From Leptodontidium sp. MPI-SDFR-AT-0119 (taxonomy: Eukaryota > Ascomycota > Leotiomycetes > Helotiales > Leptodontidiaceae), in NCBI GenBank assembly GCA_020726505.1, contig JAHLEZ010000008.1:496001-560000 (forward strand): DNA of 64,000 bases, written 5' to 3'. The first letter of the stretch is position 1. The number at the start of each line of letters is the position of its first letter. This document shows positions 1 through 10,928 of the stretch, one piece after another. The notes beneath the pieces are model-generated. The model was given only the letters and a program-made list of their open reading frames with translations, did not search any database and was not told where the DNA came from. The position numbers and the translations under genes were made by a program.

Positions 1-780
1 CCAGGTCATTCCTCCTTGGAATACTTTTGAAACCCGAGAAGTTGCCCCCAGTGACGTAAGTAGAACATTCCGTTAGATGACCAGCAACAAAAGCGGCGGC
101 AAGCTCGTGAAATTGATCCGACTTCCAGTCGTGCCACCACTTGGCCGCTCCAATGGCAGGACTAGCATCAGCTACCCGGCCACAGATAATAATCTGTGCC
201 CCCTCATGAAGCGCTTTCTCGATCCCAAGGCATCCCAGATATGCTTGAGCATACATGATATCACTGGGCCAATCTGTGATTTCCCCTCCGGTGGAAAGGC
301 TCGTAAGGCGAATGTCTCGGGTTTTGATCGTGTTTTGGACTTTATCAAGGATATTATCCCCAGAAATCCACGCAGACTTCAGATCCAAGCCTTGTTGCTT
401 GAGTAGGTCGTCCACAGCTGCACATAGCCCCTGAGCATCGCTGGCGCCTGCGTTGACGATAACCTTGATCCCCTTCTTGGCGATGGCCGGAAGTGCAGGA
501 GTCAATGTCTGCAAAAAGGAGGGCTCATAGCCGACTTGACCGTCGAGTTTCCTTCCTCCAGCACCTGGCATGTTCCCTTCTGACATCCAGTCCCCCACGA
601 TCACGTCGATGTGATCATCAGAATTAGCCACTTTATCGAAGGCATTACGGCGGTCGAGAGCTGAGCCGGAAGCTCCCTAAAACGCTGATGAGCTATCCAT
701 TCAAAATTACTGTCGTACGACTGAGGAGTCTGTAGGTAGAGTACATACACAATTCTAATTGCCCTGCTCGATTTAGACAT
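1..780 (-). CDS. AtuA-like protein (DUF1446), 5' part, runs off left edge
   Basis: The protein belongs to the AtuA/DUF1446 family, named for acyclic terpene utilisation in Pseudomonas; its biochemical role is not settled. Exon 1 is 780-751 and encodes MSKSSRAIRI. A 74-nt intron (750-677, GTGTAT...TTTTAG) follows, and exon 2 stays open from 676 to the window edge. After splicing the N-terminus reads IRIGASGSALDRRNAFD, then a conserved stretch with IDVIVGDWMSEGNMP, VNAGASDAQG, ICGRVADASPAIGAAKWW and YVTGGNFSGF, the usual landmarks of the N-terminal half of this family. About 235 residues are visible; the rest lies left of the window. It is transcribed in the same direction as the monooxygenase and CoA-transferase to its right. 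Upstream sit a GCGGGGGCGG box (973-982) and a GTCTG/CAGAC inverted repeat (893-906). Family assignment is secure; substrate is inference. Confidence 0.85.
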
Positions 781-1466
781 GATGTTGATATCTCGACAAA
801 TGATTTCTTGGTGTTGTTTGCAATAATGACAAGAAGAGTGCTTGAATTTTTTTCCTTCACTCTTGATACAAATGGCTTGGAGAGCCAATCTTGTCTGCAC
901 CAGACCGGCTGTCCCTGATCGCCTCCGAGGTATCAGCTGCCCCCCCTCCCCCCTCCCCCCCTCCCCCCTCCCCCGCCCCCGCTTCACGAACCACATCAGC
1001 ATATTCTCTGTAGCGCTGGAGTCTAATCATATCAAGTTTAGGGAGATTTTGGGCAGTGGGCAGTAGTCGAGAAGACGACCGGTTAGAGTAGCAAGTAGCA
1101 AACGATTAGAAAATAAGCCCACTTACTCATAGCATCGTTCGGACCAAGAAGCTAGCTCGACATGGGAACACCAAAATTCGATCGCTAGAGGCCCTGGATT
1201 CTGACCGCGTTGCCAAATTTTGGGATGGCAAGTCACCCACTTAGCAAATGCAAGGAGAGGGTCCCTGACAGACGCTTCATAGAATTCCCGTCGGTAAGTG
1301 GGAACCTATAACCTGCCATGGTCATGAAGGTCCGGCGCTGTCGCCCCGTGCGGTAGCAACATCAATTCAGAGACTCTAGTTCAGAAGCCTTGGGATTATC
1401 AGAAGCAGAGATTTACTGAATATCATCGGTCCCTCACCGTAACTACAATGGTTCGCTGATAAACCC

Positions 1467-1501
<35 letters not shown>

Positions 1502-1654
1502 ACCATTGGGTCAATTCCAAAACAGACTAAGGATAGCGACAATTACGAAAAGGTTCGCAGAACAGCGTACTGCAATATTGCCAAGATATTCATTGGTCTT
1601 AGCTTTTACACTTCAAATAGATTTAATTCTATCCTGTAGTATCTCTTGCCGCGA
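781..1654. promoter_or_regulatory. AtuA promoter and BVMO 3' flank
   Basis: No gene is supported here. The part next to AtuA carries GTCTGCACCAGACC at 893-906 (5-bp inverted repeat around CAC) and a G-rich tract on the minus strand at 940-982 ending in GCGGGGGCGG (973-982, minus strand). Both motifs recur in the CoA-transferase/ADH promoter near 7.1-7.2 kb. The part next to the BVMO stop holds a 32-nt run of C. Confidence 0.55.
1468..1499. repeat. Homopolymer run of 32 C
   Basis: An uninterrupted tract of 32 C on the plus strand, 156 bp beyond the BVMO stop codon. Its exact length may be a sequencing estimate. Such runs can form G-quadruplex structure on the other strand. Confidence 0.9.
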
Positions 1655-3984
1655 TTACTCAATTCTCCAAGGCGATTCTTCACTTCTAATATATGTAGTG
1701 ATGGCTTCTAGTCTTTCCTTACCTGGCAGAAGATCCGCTTTAATTTTGCCATTTCCGAAGTACGCGAATCTGTTGGGATTCTTATACTCGTAATCGTAGT
1801 CTTCAAAGCGGATGTCGCACATCGTCTTGTAATAGGATGGGGACTGAAATCTTATTTTAGTACTCGTCCAGAAGGGATATTCTAGGAGAGGCTTACCATT
1901 CCACACCACAAAAGAGGTTTAGACTGTGCATCTCTGTTTTGTTTGTACCAACTTCGGCATGACTGGCCCCAAACTGACCCCTTGTGCCTGTATTCGAGGT
2001 TATGAGAGAATCATAGCATTTTGCCGGAGTGAATGCTTACCATTCGTCAACATGCTCGCAGAAATCATCAGCAGCCTGCTTCTTCACCTCGATTGACTTT
2101 ATGTTCTGCCTCTGCATCTTATCCAACAGCGTGATGATATAATCAGTGTTGATCTCAATCTGATTTCTCATTTAGCTTTTTCTGACAGAGTGAGTTTGGA
2201 ACCGATCAGTCACATACCGCTGGGATAATCGACCCGTTACCCCATGGGCTCCGGGGTCCGACGGTGATGAAGTAATTGGGGAAACCGTGGGCTGCAATGC
2301 CAAGATAAGCTCTAATGGAGTGATCGTAAGCATCGTGAGGGAATTGTAGCGAGTTCGCCAGGAGTAATTACCTAGGCTCGGTCGCCCATGCTTCTTGGAT
2401 ACTGACTCCTCTTCCGATTGTTTCAACGAAAGGGGTAAACGCAACGTCGAACCCAGTAGCGCAAATAATCAAATCGAATTCGTGTTCCTTTCCATCTGCT
2501 GTGATCATTCCTTTTGGTGTGAACTCTTGGATCGTTTCGTAGACATGAGAGACATTCCCTTTGCCTAATGACTCTAGATACCCCTCGCCTATGGTCAGGT
2601 ACAGAGATTAGTATGGATTTTTAAGACGATTTTCTGGATCGAACGAAAAGAGAGACATATATACCAGGAGTTAATCTTCTGCACCCGCTTGGAAAGTTCG
2701 GTATGAGCTTCTTTTGCAACTCTTCCTGGCCTTCAAGTTTTGCCAGCATTCCCCGCCTCAAGAACGTCTCTACCTGGTCATGCATGTCCGTGCCCATGCG
2801 GAAGGTATCGACGTGATTGCAAAGGAGTAGCTCCATTTTCTTGCGCAGTTGGAGCAGGATTTCTGGGCGCTCTTCGAAAAGCTTCTTGTCTTCTTCGGTG
2901 AATGTATATGGGTGTGCCCCTCGAAGAAGAAATCTATTAACCTCTGTGTCACCCTCCTGTGCTGGATCTGCATCTAAAGATACAAGACCACCCAGCTGAG
3001 GAGCGAGCCACGTTGCCGACCGGATGAATATGGTGAGTTGATCAGCGCCTAGTATCAAACTGTTAACATTCGTACTCGGTTAGGGAATAAAGCTTCCATG
3101 AATCAAAGTACCTTGCTGAACCTTTGGCGTAATCTGGATTGCTGAGCTGCCGGTACCGATGAGTCCAACCCTCTTCTTATCCCAAGTAATGGATTCATCC
3201 CACGCAGCCGAATGGACCACCTTTCCCTTGAAATTCTCACGTCCCGGAATGTCAGGCCCTGTTTACGTGAGTAGAGTAATAAAACAAGGAGGACAAAATA
3301 CGCACACTTCAAATTATTCAAAATCCCAGCATTGTTGACAAAAACATGACACCAGTCGGATACAATGCTGCCGTCCGGTTTGGCTACATCTATCTTCCAA
3401 GTGCCCTCGTCTTCATTGTATTCTGCTCGGACGATCTTCGAGTTGCACTGAATGTACCTCCCTAGCCCAAATTCGTCCCTGAAATCTGAGACACCAAATA
3501 AATTAGCGCCAGACCAAATGGTACAGAGAAAAGGCCTTTGTATATATGTACCTTTGAAGTATTGCAATAGCTCTGCTGAGCTAGCATAATATGTGGAAAA
3601 CCGTGGGTTCTGCGCTTAGATTATTAAAATGTTGTAAAGTCTCCAAGAAAATGAAAACCTACGGGACGGAAGGTGTAAGTATAGTTGTGAGATGGTACAT
3701 CACACGCACAGCCCGGGTAGCTGTCTTGCCCAGGGTCAGCGATAATAATTGAACTTGCTGCAACGAAATGAGCTAGGGGAAATACTTTCATACCACGTTC
3801 CGCCAATTTCAGGATTCTTCTCGTAAATCGTGAGTTCATAGTCCGTCATGCGCTTTTCCATGCTGTAAGCAAGATACAAGCCTGTTACACCTGCGCCAGC
3901 GCAAATGACTTTGATTTTGGAGCGCTGTGAATGGTACTGATCTAGAACCTTGTACTGTTCACGAATGGTGGCCGGCATTGTCAT
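1655..3984 (-). CDS. Baeyer-Villiger flavin monooxygenase, 579 aa, 11 exons
   Basis: This FAD/NADPH enzyme would insert one oxygen next to a ketone, giving an ester or lactone. Exons that splice in frame: 3984-3786, 3724-3663, 3609-3552, 3485-3306, 3258-3112, 3048-2665, 2588-2372, 2311-2218, 2159-2041, 1987-1897, 1843-1655 (1740 nt with stop). Seen in the protein: an FAD Rossmann motif GAGVTG near residue 30, GGTWYENSYPG and CDVPSHNY, the BVMO fingerprint FKGKVVHSAAWD (FxGxxxHxxxW), a second dinucleotide motif GTGSSA, ATGFDVAF, and the C-terminal CRSWYK and RFEDYDYEY segments. The start is the first ATG before the FAD motif. It lies in the same direction as the CoA-transferase and AtuA genes, which fits ring opening followed by CoA-dependent breakdown. 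A relative is cut by the right edge of the window. All splice phases agree, so the gene looks intact. Confidence 0.92.
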
Positions 3985-4937
3985 ATTGTTGGAGGAGTCG
4001 AGGCTGATGGTATTGCGTTGAGACGGGACTAGAAAGGAGTAGGGGAATGAATGGATATATCGTCTCTCTTGCCCTGTGCTTCTGGACCAGAAGGAGGAGG
4101 CGTGGCGGAGGTGGGCGACCTGAAGATTGACTGGAGCCTCCGAGAGTTAGTGCAGTTAACCGCGGCTGCCCACAAGCTAGTCGCCGTAGTAGTTTGCCAT
4201 ACCCAGCCGAGGGACTGCTTGCACGGGACTCCTTTATATCGAAGTATCATTAGATTGCAAAAACGAAATCAATCGTCATATCTAATGTTCAGACCAGTCT
4301 AACAAGTCTGGGCGTAGCATTGGTCTTGACATTTGGTATACCTAGGAGACATCTTCGAATCGCTATCCGACCTCATTTCTATTAGACCACTTTATGTCCT
4401 GTGTGTCGGTCGTAACGTACTTGATTGAAAATGGGACTAAATTGTTCTAGATTAGGAGTTTCTTGCTATTCTAATGCAGGTTTGTTTGCAGTCTTAGTCC
4501 TTTTAGCTGCTTACTCGGCAGCTGAAGCATACTATCAGTGAGCCTCAGAATAGGTCCAAACCCTTAGTATATACATATCTTTTCGCGGAGATTATCAAAA
4601 TGGCAATAAAAATAAATAGAATTGTAAATCTACTACCTTTCAACATATATATCACTACCCCAAATTTCTTCTATCCTTCTGCATTTCCAGTTTCCAAAGT
4701 GGTCAATTGAGCCGAGATGACCCATGACTACCCACGACTAGATTACCAGACGATCTGAAAGTTAGAGGGTAATCTTGTATGAATCACAACTATACCAGTC
4801 GCCGGGGGAACAAGAATTTATTAGCACGCATGAAGATATCAATAGAAAAGGGGTTTTGTGCACAATGCATCTAGATTAGCTGTGCGAATTAGAAATGCAT
4901 CTATGGTGAAATAAACAACTCCAATGGGGCGTCCATT
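3985..4937. promoter_or_regulatory. BVMO promoter and CoA-transferase 3' flank
   Basis: No convincing gene. Facing the BVMO start there are CAGACC (4290-4295) and GTCTGG (4306-4311), the same half-sites as in the 14-mer found at 893 and 7184 but in the opposite arrangement. A G-rich block occurs at 4091-4118. The part near 4.6-4.9 kb is plain AT-rich spacer. Confidence 0.35.
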
Positions 4938-6828
4938 TTACCATTTTGGCTCATAGGTTCCAGGCATGCATGTCCCACGATCATAACCTAATTCCGTATG
5001 CAGCCCTTGATCATTTCGAAATTTCAAAATCTGTCTCCAATCTAGGCAGATGCCTTGTTCCCCTTCTATACCCCACTTCATGTCCACATTCGTAAATCTC
5101 TTTTTCGGATCCCAGAGATCTCCTTCTCCTTCGCCCAACGCGCTCTTGCTAGCTTGTGCTACTTGACTGACAAGCTGGGGCAGCTCCGTATCATGACGTC
5201 CCACAACTCCCGGATTAATAACCAGAAGATTCTCGTGCGTTGCATTATCGTAGACGCCCAGGTTAATGTACCAAAGATTGTATTGAGTTAAGGAAATATC
5301 CACGTTGTAGGAACCACCTTTACGAGCGCGCGAAAATAAGGCTTGAGAAACGGCAATAGCTCCGATTATCCCGGTCCTACAAATTAAAATATTAGACGAA
5401 CTGTGTTTTATGAAGACGGAATTGTGGCGGACTTACTGGTAGTCAGAATTTGGAAGGAGGGGAATTACAGGTTCATCCAAACCAAAATACTCTCCTTGGA
5501 TCCAAGGCGTGCCCGTGAGCTGACACGACATCTACGGTCAGAACCACATTTCAAAGAACTCAAGGGTGGTAAAATCTTAGGCTTGTTGGAGGTACTCACT
5601 GCATCACTGATCTGCTGCCAGCCAGAACGGTGGGCCCATTCACCTTTCCATCCATAGCAGTTTTCCCGCAGATGCACCAATCCTTTACCTCGGCGATTTG
5701 CTACGTCTTGGACATACATTCGACCAAAGCCCAACTTTTCTAAGGCTCCTGGGCGATAACCATCGATGAGCACATCGGCTTCCTCCAATAGCTCCCTCAT
5801 ATGCTGTTTGCCTTCAGCCGTTTTCAGGTTAAGCATTGTGTCTCTCTTGCCAATTTGGGTGTCATATAGCAGGACGGTATCTGGAAGAGTGTCTGAGGAT
5901 ATTCGCATCACGTCTGCACCGAGTAGAGCCAAGATGCTCGATACGGTCGGGCCAGCAACAACCCTCGTAAGATCCAACACTTTGAACCCGGCTAGTGGTC
6001 GTCGCCTTTCGTCCACCTCTGGCCATGGGACTTTCGCAAGTTCTTGATGGACTGGGTATATGTTATACAAAGGTTCCTTCGCCATCGTTTGCCCATGTGG
6101 CGTGTCTCTAAACTGCTGAGGCGTGTAACAGATGGTCCCGGCTTGACGCCAATGCTCGTTAGTTTCGATTTCTAGCCATTTGCTGTCATGTTTCGCCACG
6201 GCCGCTTTGTACACATCCTTGATTTTTTCGTAATTGCCTGGAGCCTCAAGATCTGGACGATATTGCGGCAATTCCAACATGTTGAGTACACTCGTGGTAT
6301 TCAAGCTTCCGTGAAGATGAAAGAAGACGCCGTCTTGTGCTTTGTACCTATAAATAGTCAGCAGTGGGCATGTGGCAATGTTCAATTAATCTGTCTCGCG
6401 GCGTACACTCACATGTTCGTTGCTGGTCCCCTGTACGCATTTCGGATGCCCCCAAGATCCATGTGGGCTACTCGGTCGCTCAGATATGGATCACTGATAG
6501 GCTTCCCTTGAGACTGGAAAATAAAACAGGACATGAGGAACAAGCTCGCGCTGTACACATCTACAAAGATTTCCTGAGGAGGGAGACCATAACGATCCTC
6601 CGCTATGGCATTCGCGAATAAACCGACCAAAGCGAATAGCGACGACGAGGATTCGGAGAATTTAAGGAGGGACGGGATAAAGGGATATGCACCGTCGGGA
6701 ACAAAGTGGACGGTATTTCCTCGTTCTGAAACTTGGGGAGGAAGGTCGAGACTCTCAACTCCAAGGAGATGGTCCTGGAGGATGCGCCTGGACTCTTCGC
6801 CGATACTGATCCTGGATGAGATAGGCAT
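4938..6828 (-). CDS. Family III CoA-transferase (CaiB/BaiF type), 565 aa
   Basis: Family III CoA-transferases move CoA between carboxylic acids, activating an acid for breakdown without ATP. Exons: 6828-6413, 6347-5600, 5531-5437, 5376-4938; phases agree and give 565 residues. Visible landmarks are LAGFKVLDLTRVVAGPTVSS with LALLGADVMRI (the CoA-binding start of the core), ADVLIDGYRPGALEKLGFG, WQQISDAMSCQLTGTPW and the late QALFSRARKGGSYNVDISL segment. There is an N-terminal extension of about 200 residues before the core, as is common in fungal members of this family. The start ATG is the first in frame and faces the ADH gene across a 701-bp divergent promoter. In this neighbourhood it would load CoA on the acid released after Baeyer-Villiger cleavage; that role is inferred. 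Confidence 0.88.
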
Positions 6829-7529
6829 ATCGTCAACAAACTATAAGATGTGGAGGGTATGAGCTGGTGTTTCCAATTTGGGTTTCCAGATATTTGAAAA
6901 CCTTTGGCCAAAGTAATATCAACATGAACTGGCGACGACGTGACCGGGTCAGTGATCCCCAAGTCTTGTCAAGCTCTAATGAAGTGTGGTGGGCTCGGCA
7001 AGCCGTGTCCAATCGTAGCCGAGAAGCGATTCTTCGGGCTGGGCCGCCCACAGAAGTTACCTACCAAAAAGAGAGCAGCGGCGACTAGTGTTGCCGAACA
7101 AGATGGCAGGGCGGGGGCGGAGGCGGAGGCGGGGGTGGGACTTGGCAATGTGGGCGGGCCGAGGTGAAGCGAGACTGACTACAGTCTGCACCAGACCTTC
7201 CCACAGACTCGTCTGGATTCTACCAATAGGTTTTCTGAATCGTAAGCCGTACCGCCGCACATGCCCACCCCCATTTTATGATTGCCGGGCGACCCGCGGT
7301 TTTCCATGCCAAATATGCCGACTCGCTCTGAATTTCCGTTGGTCCACTGGGTGAGGTCACGTGGTACCTGTGGTCAAGCAAGTGGCAGAGTTTAGTTAAT
7401 CCTTACTGTAATTATCTGGCTAGCCGTGACTATAATTTTTCTATTCTAAACGAGACTTTCTGCTGGTAATAATCTTCATTTCTTGCCCATATCTGGTACC
7501 AATCGCTGCCCTTTGGTTTTTTTTAGCCG
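6829..7529. promoter_or_regulatory. Divergent promoter, CoA-transferase / alcohol dehydrogenase
   Basis: A 701-bp spacer between two start codons pointing away from each other. It contains GCGGGGGCGG at 7111-7120 within a longer GGCGGAGGC-rich run (7107-7140), a GGGCGGGCC block at 7152, and GTCTGCACCAGACC at 7184-7197, identical over 14 bp to 893-906 upstream of AtuA. Shared control of both flanking genes and AtuA is inferred from this. Confidence 0.6.
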
Positions 7530-8919
7530 ATGTCAAGAATGGCTGCACTCAACGAAGATATCCCCAGAACCTGTCGAGCAGGATGTGTCGTGAATGTTGG
7601 CAATGATTTCAGTGTGGTTTTAGAAGACGTTCCAGTCCCAGAGCCTGGTGGGTCCACTCATGGATTTTGTTTTGCGTATCGCCATGAATATGCCCTAACA
7701 TATCTCTTGAAAGGCCATGACGAGATCCTCCTGCGTCTCAGTGCTACTGGGCTCTGCTATACTGACATACACCTCATGCTTGACGATCTACCTATGCCGA
7801 AAATGCTTGATTATGGAGTTAGGTCTCCTGGTCATGAAGCCGTGGGCGTTGTGGTGAAGCTTGGTTCTAATGTAAAATCTTGGAAAATCGGTGACAGAGG
7901 CGGAGTGAAGCCCCTATGGGATGTGTGTTCCCAATGTGCACGTTGCTGGGGCGGGCAAGAGACATACTGCAAGAAAGCGGTTCATACCGGATGTATGGTA
8001 ACGGGTCAGAAACTGCATCAGTTCGCGATCTGCATCCGAGCTAATGACACCTATTACAGGAACCTATCAGTCCTACATGGTCTCACCAGCCAAGTACACA
8101 ACTCCAATCCCAGACGAAGTGGATGATTTCACGGCCGCTCCGATGATGTGTGCTGGCTCTACTATGCTTCGAAGCGTGAGTGTCTTCTCCTGTTAACATT
8201 TGCACCTCGAAATGAGATAGCTGATTTGCCACCAACTAGATACGAACGTCAGGACTTCTCCCAGGAGATTGGGCAGTCTTCTGTGGAGCTGGAGGTGGCG
8301 TGGGTCATATTGGAGTACAGATAGCACGAGCAATGGGAATGCGTGTTATCGGGCTAGATGGAGGCGATGAGAAAGGTGACCTCTGTATGAAACTGGGCTG
8401 CGAAGCATTCGTGGATTTTTCGAAAACAAAAAATGTCGAGGAAGAGGTCCTCAGAATTACCGGCGGTGAAGGTGCGCACGGGGTGTTCGTTACAGCGACG
8501 AGCCCGAGCGCGTACAAGTCGGCACCTTTGATGGTCAGAGTCGGCGGCACCGTGATGTGCATTGGGCTACGTAAGTCGTCAATTGGACCCTAACACGAGA
8601 GGTTGTTCTGAGCTGAGTCAACCATAGCACCTTGGGGGACCGCATTTGCGGGTGCGGATCCTGCGATCTTCATTGGAAATAACCTTCATATGATAGGGAC
8701 GCAGGTGGGCTCCATGAAAGATACACATGATGTTCTGGAATATGCCGCCAGGGTAAGTGCACTGGAGAACATGAGGTATTATCGAACTACTCTAACTGGT
8801 TTCAGGGACTCGTAAAGCCTGTTTATGAACTGTACCCTTTTTCTAAGCTTCCAGAGGCGGTTTCAAAGCTTCGTAGTGGCAAAGTGGCTGGCAGATGTGT
8901 TATCGACTTCAACGCTTAG
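7530..8919 (+). CDS. Zinc-dependent alcohol dehydrogenase, 364 aa
   Basis: A medium-chain, zinc-dependent NAD(P) alcohol dehydrogenase of the fungal ADH1 kind. Exons: 7530-7647, 7714-8004, 8060-8175, 8240-8570, 8628-8752, 8806-8919 (365 codons with stop). The catalytic zinc ligands are visible in GLCYTD and GHE; the four structural zinc cysteines are in CSQCARCWGGQETYC; the cofactor motif is GAGGGVGH. TYQSYMVSPAKYTTPIPD is the usual segment before the cofactor domain. The second intron starts at GTCAGA, a weak but legal donor that is needed to keep the frame. The gene diverges from the CoA-transferase. It probably oxidises an alcohol intermediate of the cluster; the substrate is unknown. Confidence 0.92.
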
Positions 8920-9371
8920 ATAGGATAAATCAAAGAACGCCCCCTTTACTTTAATATTCTGTTTGGCTATCAAGATGGTTGTGTGTTGGCGTCACCATTT
9001 ATATATTTAAATTGTCATAATTAATAAATGCTGAGTACTCGGATTCTGTCACGAAGCCAATATTCAGGGGAGCAAAATCATCTTGAAGGCGGACATCTAA
9101 ATTGAAGACTAGTTTACAGTTGGTAACTATTCGAGACAAAAAGAAGAGCAGATTATAATGCGACAAACTCCCACCAGACATGGCACTAAGTAGACAACAA
9201 CCATTGAGCAACAAGCTGTGAGAAAAACTGGATTATTTGCATTATTGTCGTACCCAACGGGCTCCACAGCGCTGGTAAACTCCAAAGTCCAACCAACCCA
9301 TCCTCAATTGTAATATTTCCATTTCGAGCACATCTGACGACGAGATACAAACCAAATTATCCTGTGCACTT
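8920..9371. other. Convergent 3' flanks of ADH and SDR
   Basis: The two genes end facing each other. The spacer is AT-rich and has no open frame that looks coding. It should hold both polyadenylation sites; no specific signal is called. Confidence 0.5.
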
Positions 9372-10409
9372 TCACCAACGGACTGTTTGGGTAGATAAGA
9401 TGGCCTCCAACTCCTTCTCCGTCTTCGGCACGAAATCATCCTCACCAAAAACTTGCCATCGTGTAGCCTCCACGTTATCCTCCACCTCACGATATCTCCC
9501 CTGCGTGCAGGCGATGCATTTGCCGTTCATGGTATTGCTTTCCTCGGCAAGGTAAGCACCGGCCAGCGCCACTTGCTCTGCTGTTTGGAACGGCAAGCCT
9601 GCCTCCTTGAACAAGGCTTGACTTCCAGCTGTCATGCCGCTCTGGGTGACATGCGGAGCTATGGCATTGATTCGAATATTCCACTTTGGGGTGTGGAATT
9701 TTAACGACCGCAGTAGTCCTACAGCCTACTGCCTGTTAATGGGGAGCAACATAGCGCATAGCGCTACTCAAGCAATGGAAACATACTCCATGTTTTGTCG
9801 CGCCGTAAACCGGCATTACACCTGGCATATAACCTGTGAAGCTCAGTACTTTGGTCGAGGCGGATGGTACCAAGGAATAACTTACCGGCCCTCGATGTTG
9901 TCAAGATTATGCATCCACCTTTCTGATCCTTCTTCATATAGTGAAGTGCTAGCTTGACGGTGATGAGAAGCCCAATAAGATTAACTCTTACGGTGCTCCA
10001 GCTAGGCTCGAGTGGATCTCCCGTGGCAGGATCGATCTTTTCAGCTAGGGCCATCTCTCCTTCTGCGATCCCAGCATTTGCAAAGACGGTATCGACATGT
10101 CCGTGTTTTGCAATTGTCCGCTTGAAAGCACCAAGCTGCGACTCCCAGTCTGTGACGTCGGTTTTTACCCATTCCACATCTTGTGGCTGGTCGTCACTTG
10201 GCGGCGAACGATCCAAATTCACTACAGTTGCTCCTTTGGAAACGAGGATTTGGACAATGCTCAAACCGATTCCAGATGAACCTCCTATAAGGCGTTTTGG
10301 TGAGCTCTTGGCAACCATATTGATAGTTTGAGGATACTGTACCGGTTACAATAATAGTTCGGCCGCGAAAGTCGCCAATTAAGGCTGAAGTAATCTGAAT
10401 GTCGCTCAT
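9372..10409 (-). CDS. Short-chain dehydrogenase/reductase, 288 aa
   Basis: A classical SDR, closest in look to 15-hydroxyprostaglandin dehydrogenase-like fungal enzymes. Exons: 10409-10343, 10284-9886, 9833-9787, 9725-9372; the phases agree. The cofactor motif TGGSSGIG is rebuilt across intron 1. NAGIAEG follows, then TTSRAGYMPG with the catalytic Ser region, and YGATKHG with the catalytic Tyr and Lys. RINAIAPHVTQSGM is the usual segment after the active site. The last intron ends in AACAGGCAGTAG, where the second AG is the one that keeps the frame. The gene shares a 519-bp divergent promoter with the P450. It likely interconverts an alcohol and ketone in the same pathway. Confidence 0.92.
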
Positions 10410-10928
10410 TTTTTATTTTTTTTTTTGGAACTTGGCTGACTTCACTAGCTCTATGTGTAATGATCACTAGCACGATGAGGTGACTGCAACGCAATAGAAT
10501 AGCTGGAGAGACGCTGAATAGCAACTGGTGATACTGTTTAATGCAGAAACTAATTGCTAAGGAGGGAAGATTACCTCTTCCCCGCTTTGCCTATATATAT
10601 GTGACGTAAGTCAAGTAGCGCTAGAGCACGTGCCATTACATTGTGGGGATCTACTTCTCGGACAAATTGAAATATAAGAGATCACAGATCACAGATCACA
10701 AGTAAGAGCAGTCGCTCATGGCCGCTGGGTGATTCGTCTCCTCGCGGGGGCGGGCAAGCCGCGGCCTCCCCCGCAGCTTATTGCACACGGCAAAAGCGTT
10801 TTACAGAGACATAATTAACCGCATCTTCACGAACAAATATTTTATGCAATAGTGATCCTCTAGGTATCAAGTTCACTTCTCAATTGCTCCCGGATTCTCG
10901 ATTTGGTGTTTTAAAGGGACACGTAACT
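10410..10928. promoter_or_regulatory. Divergent promoter, SDR / P450
   Basis: The region contains GCGGGGGCGG at 10744-10753. It sits in an inverted repeat whose arms are GCGGGGG (10744) and CCCCCGC (10768-10774). Also present are three tandem GATCACA units (about 10680-10700), an E-box CACGTG (10627-10632) and a TATATATA stretch near 10593. No GTCTG/CAGAC motif was found here. Confidence 0.5.

Noticed and set aside
601..1066. Open frames on both strands across 601-1066
   Set aside because: They run through the AtuA intron and a G-rich promoter tract; only the MSKSSRAIRI piece is real exon.
10744..10774. Inverted repeat GCGGGGG...CCCCCGC as a terminator or RNA structure
   Set aside because: It lies in a divergent promoter and contains the shared G-rich box, so an operator is the better reading.
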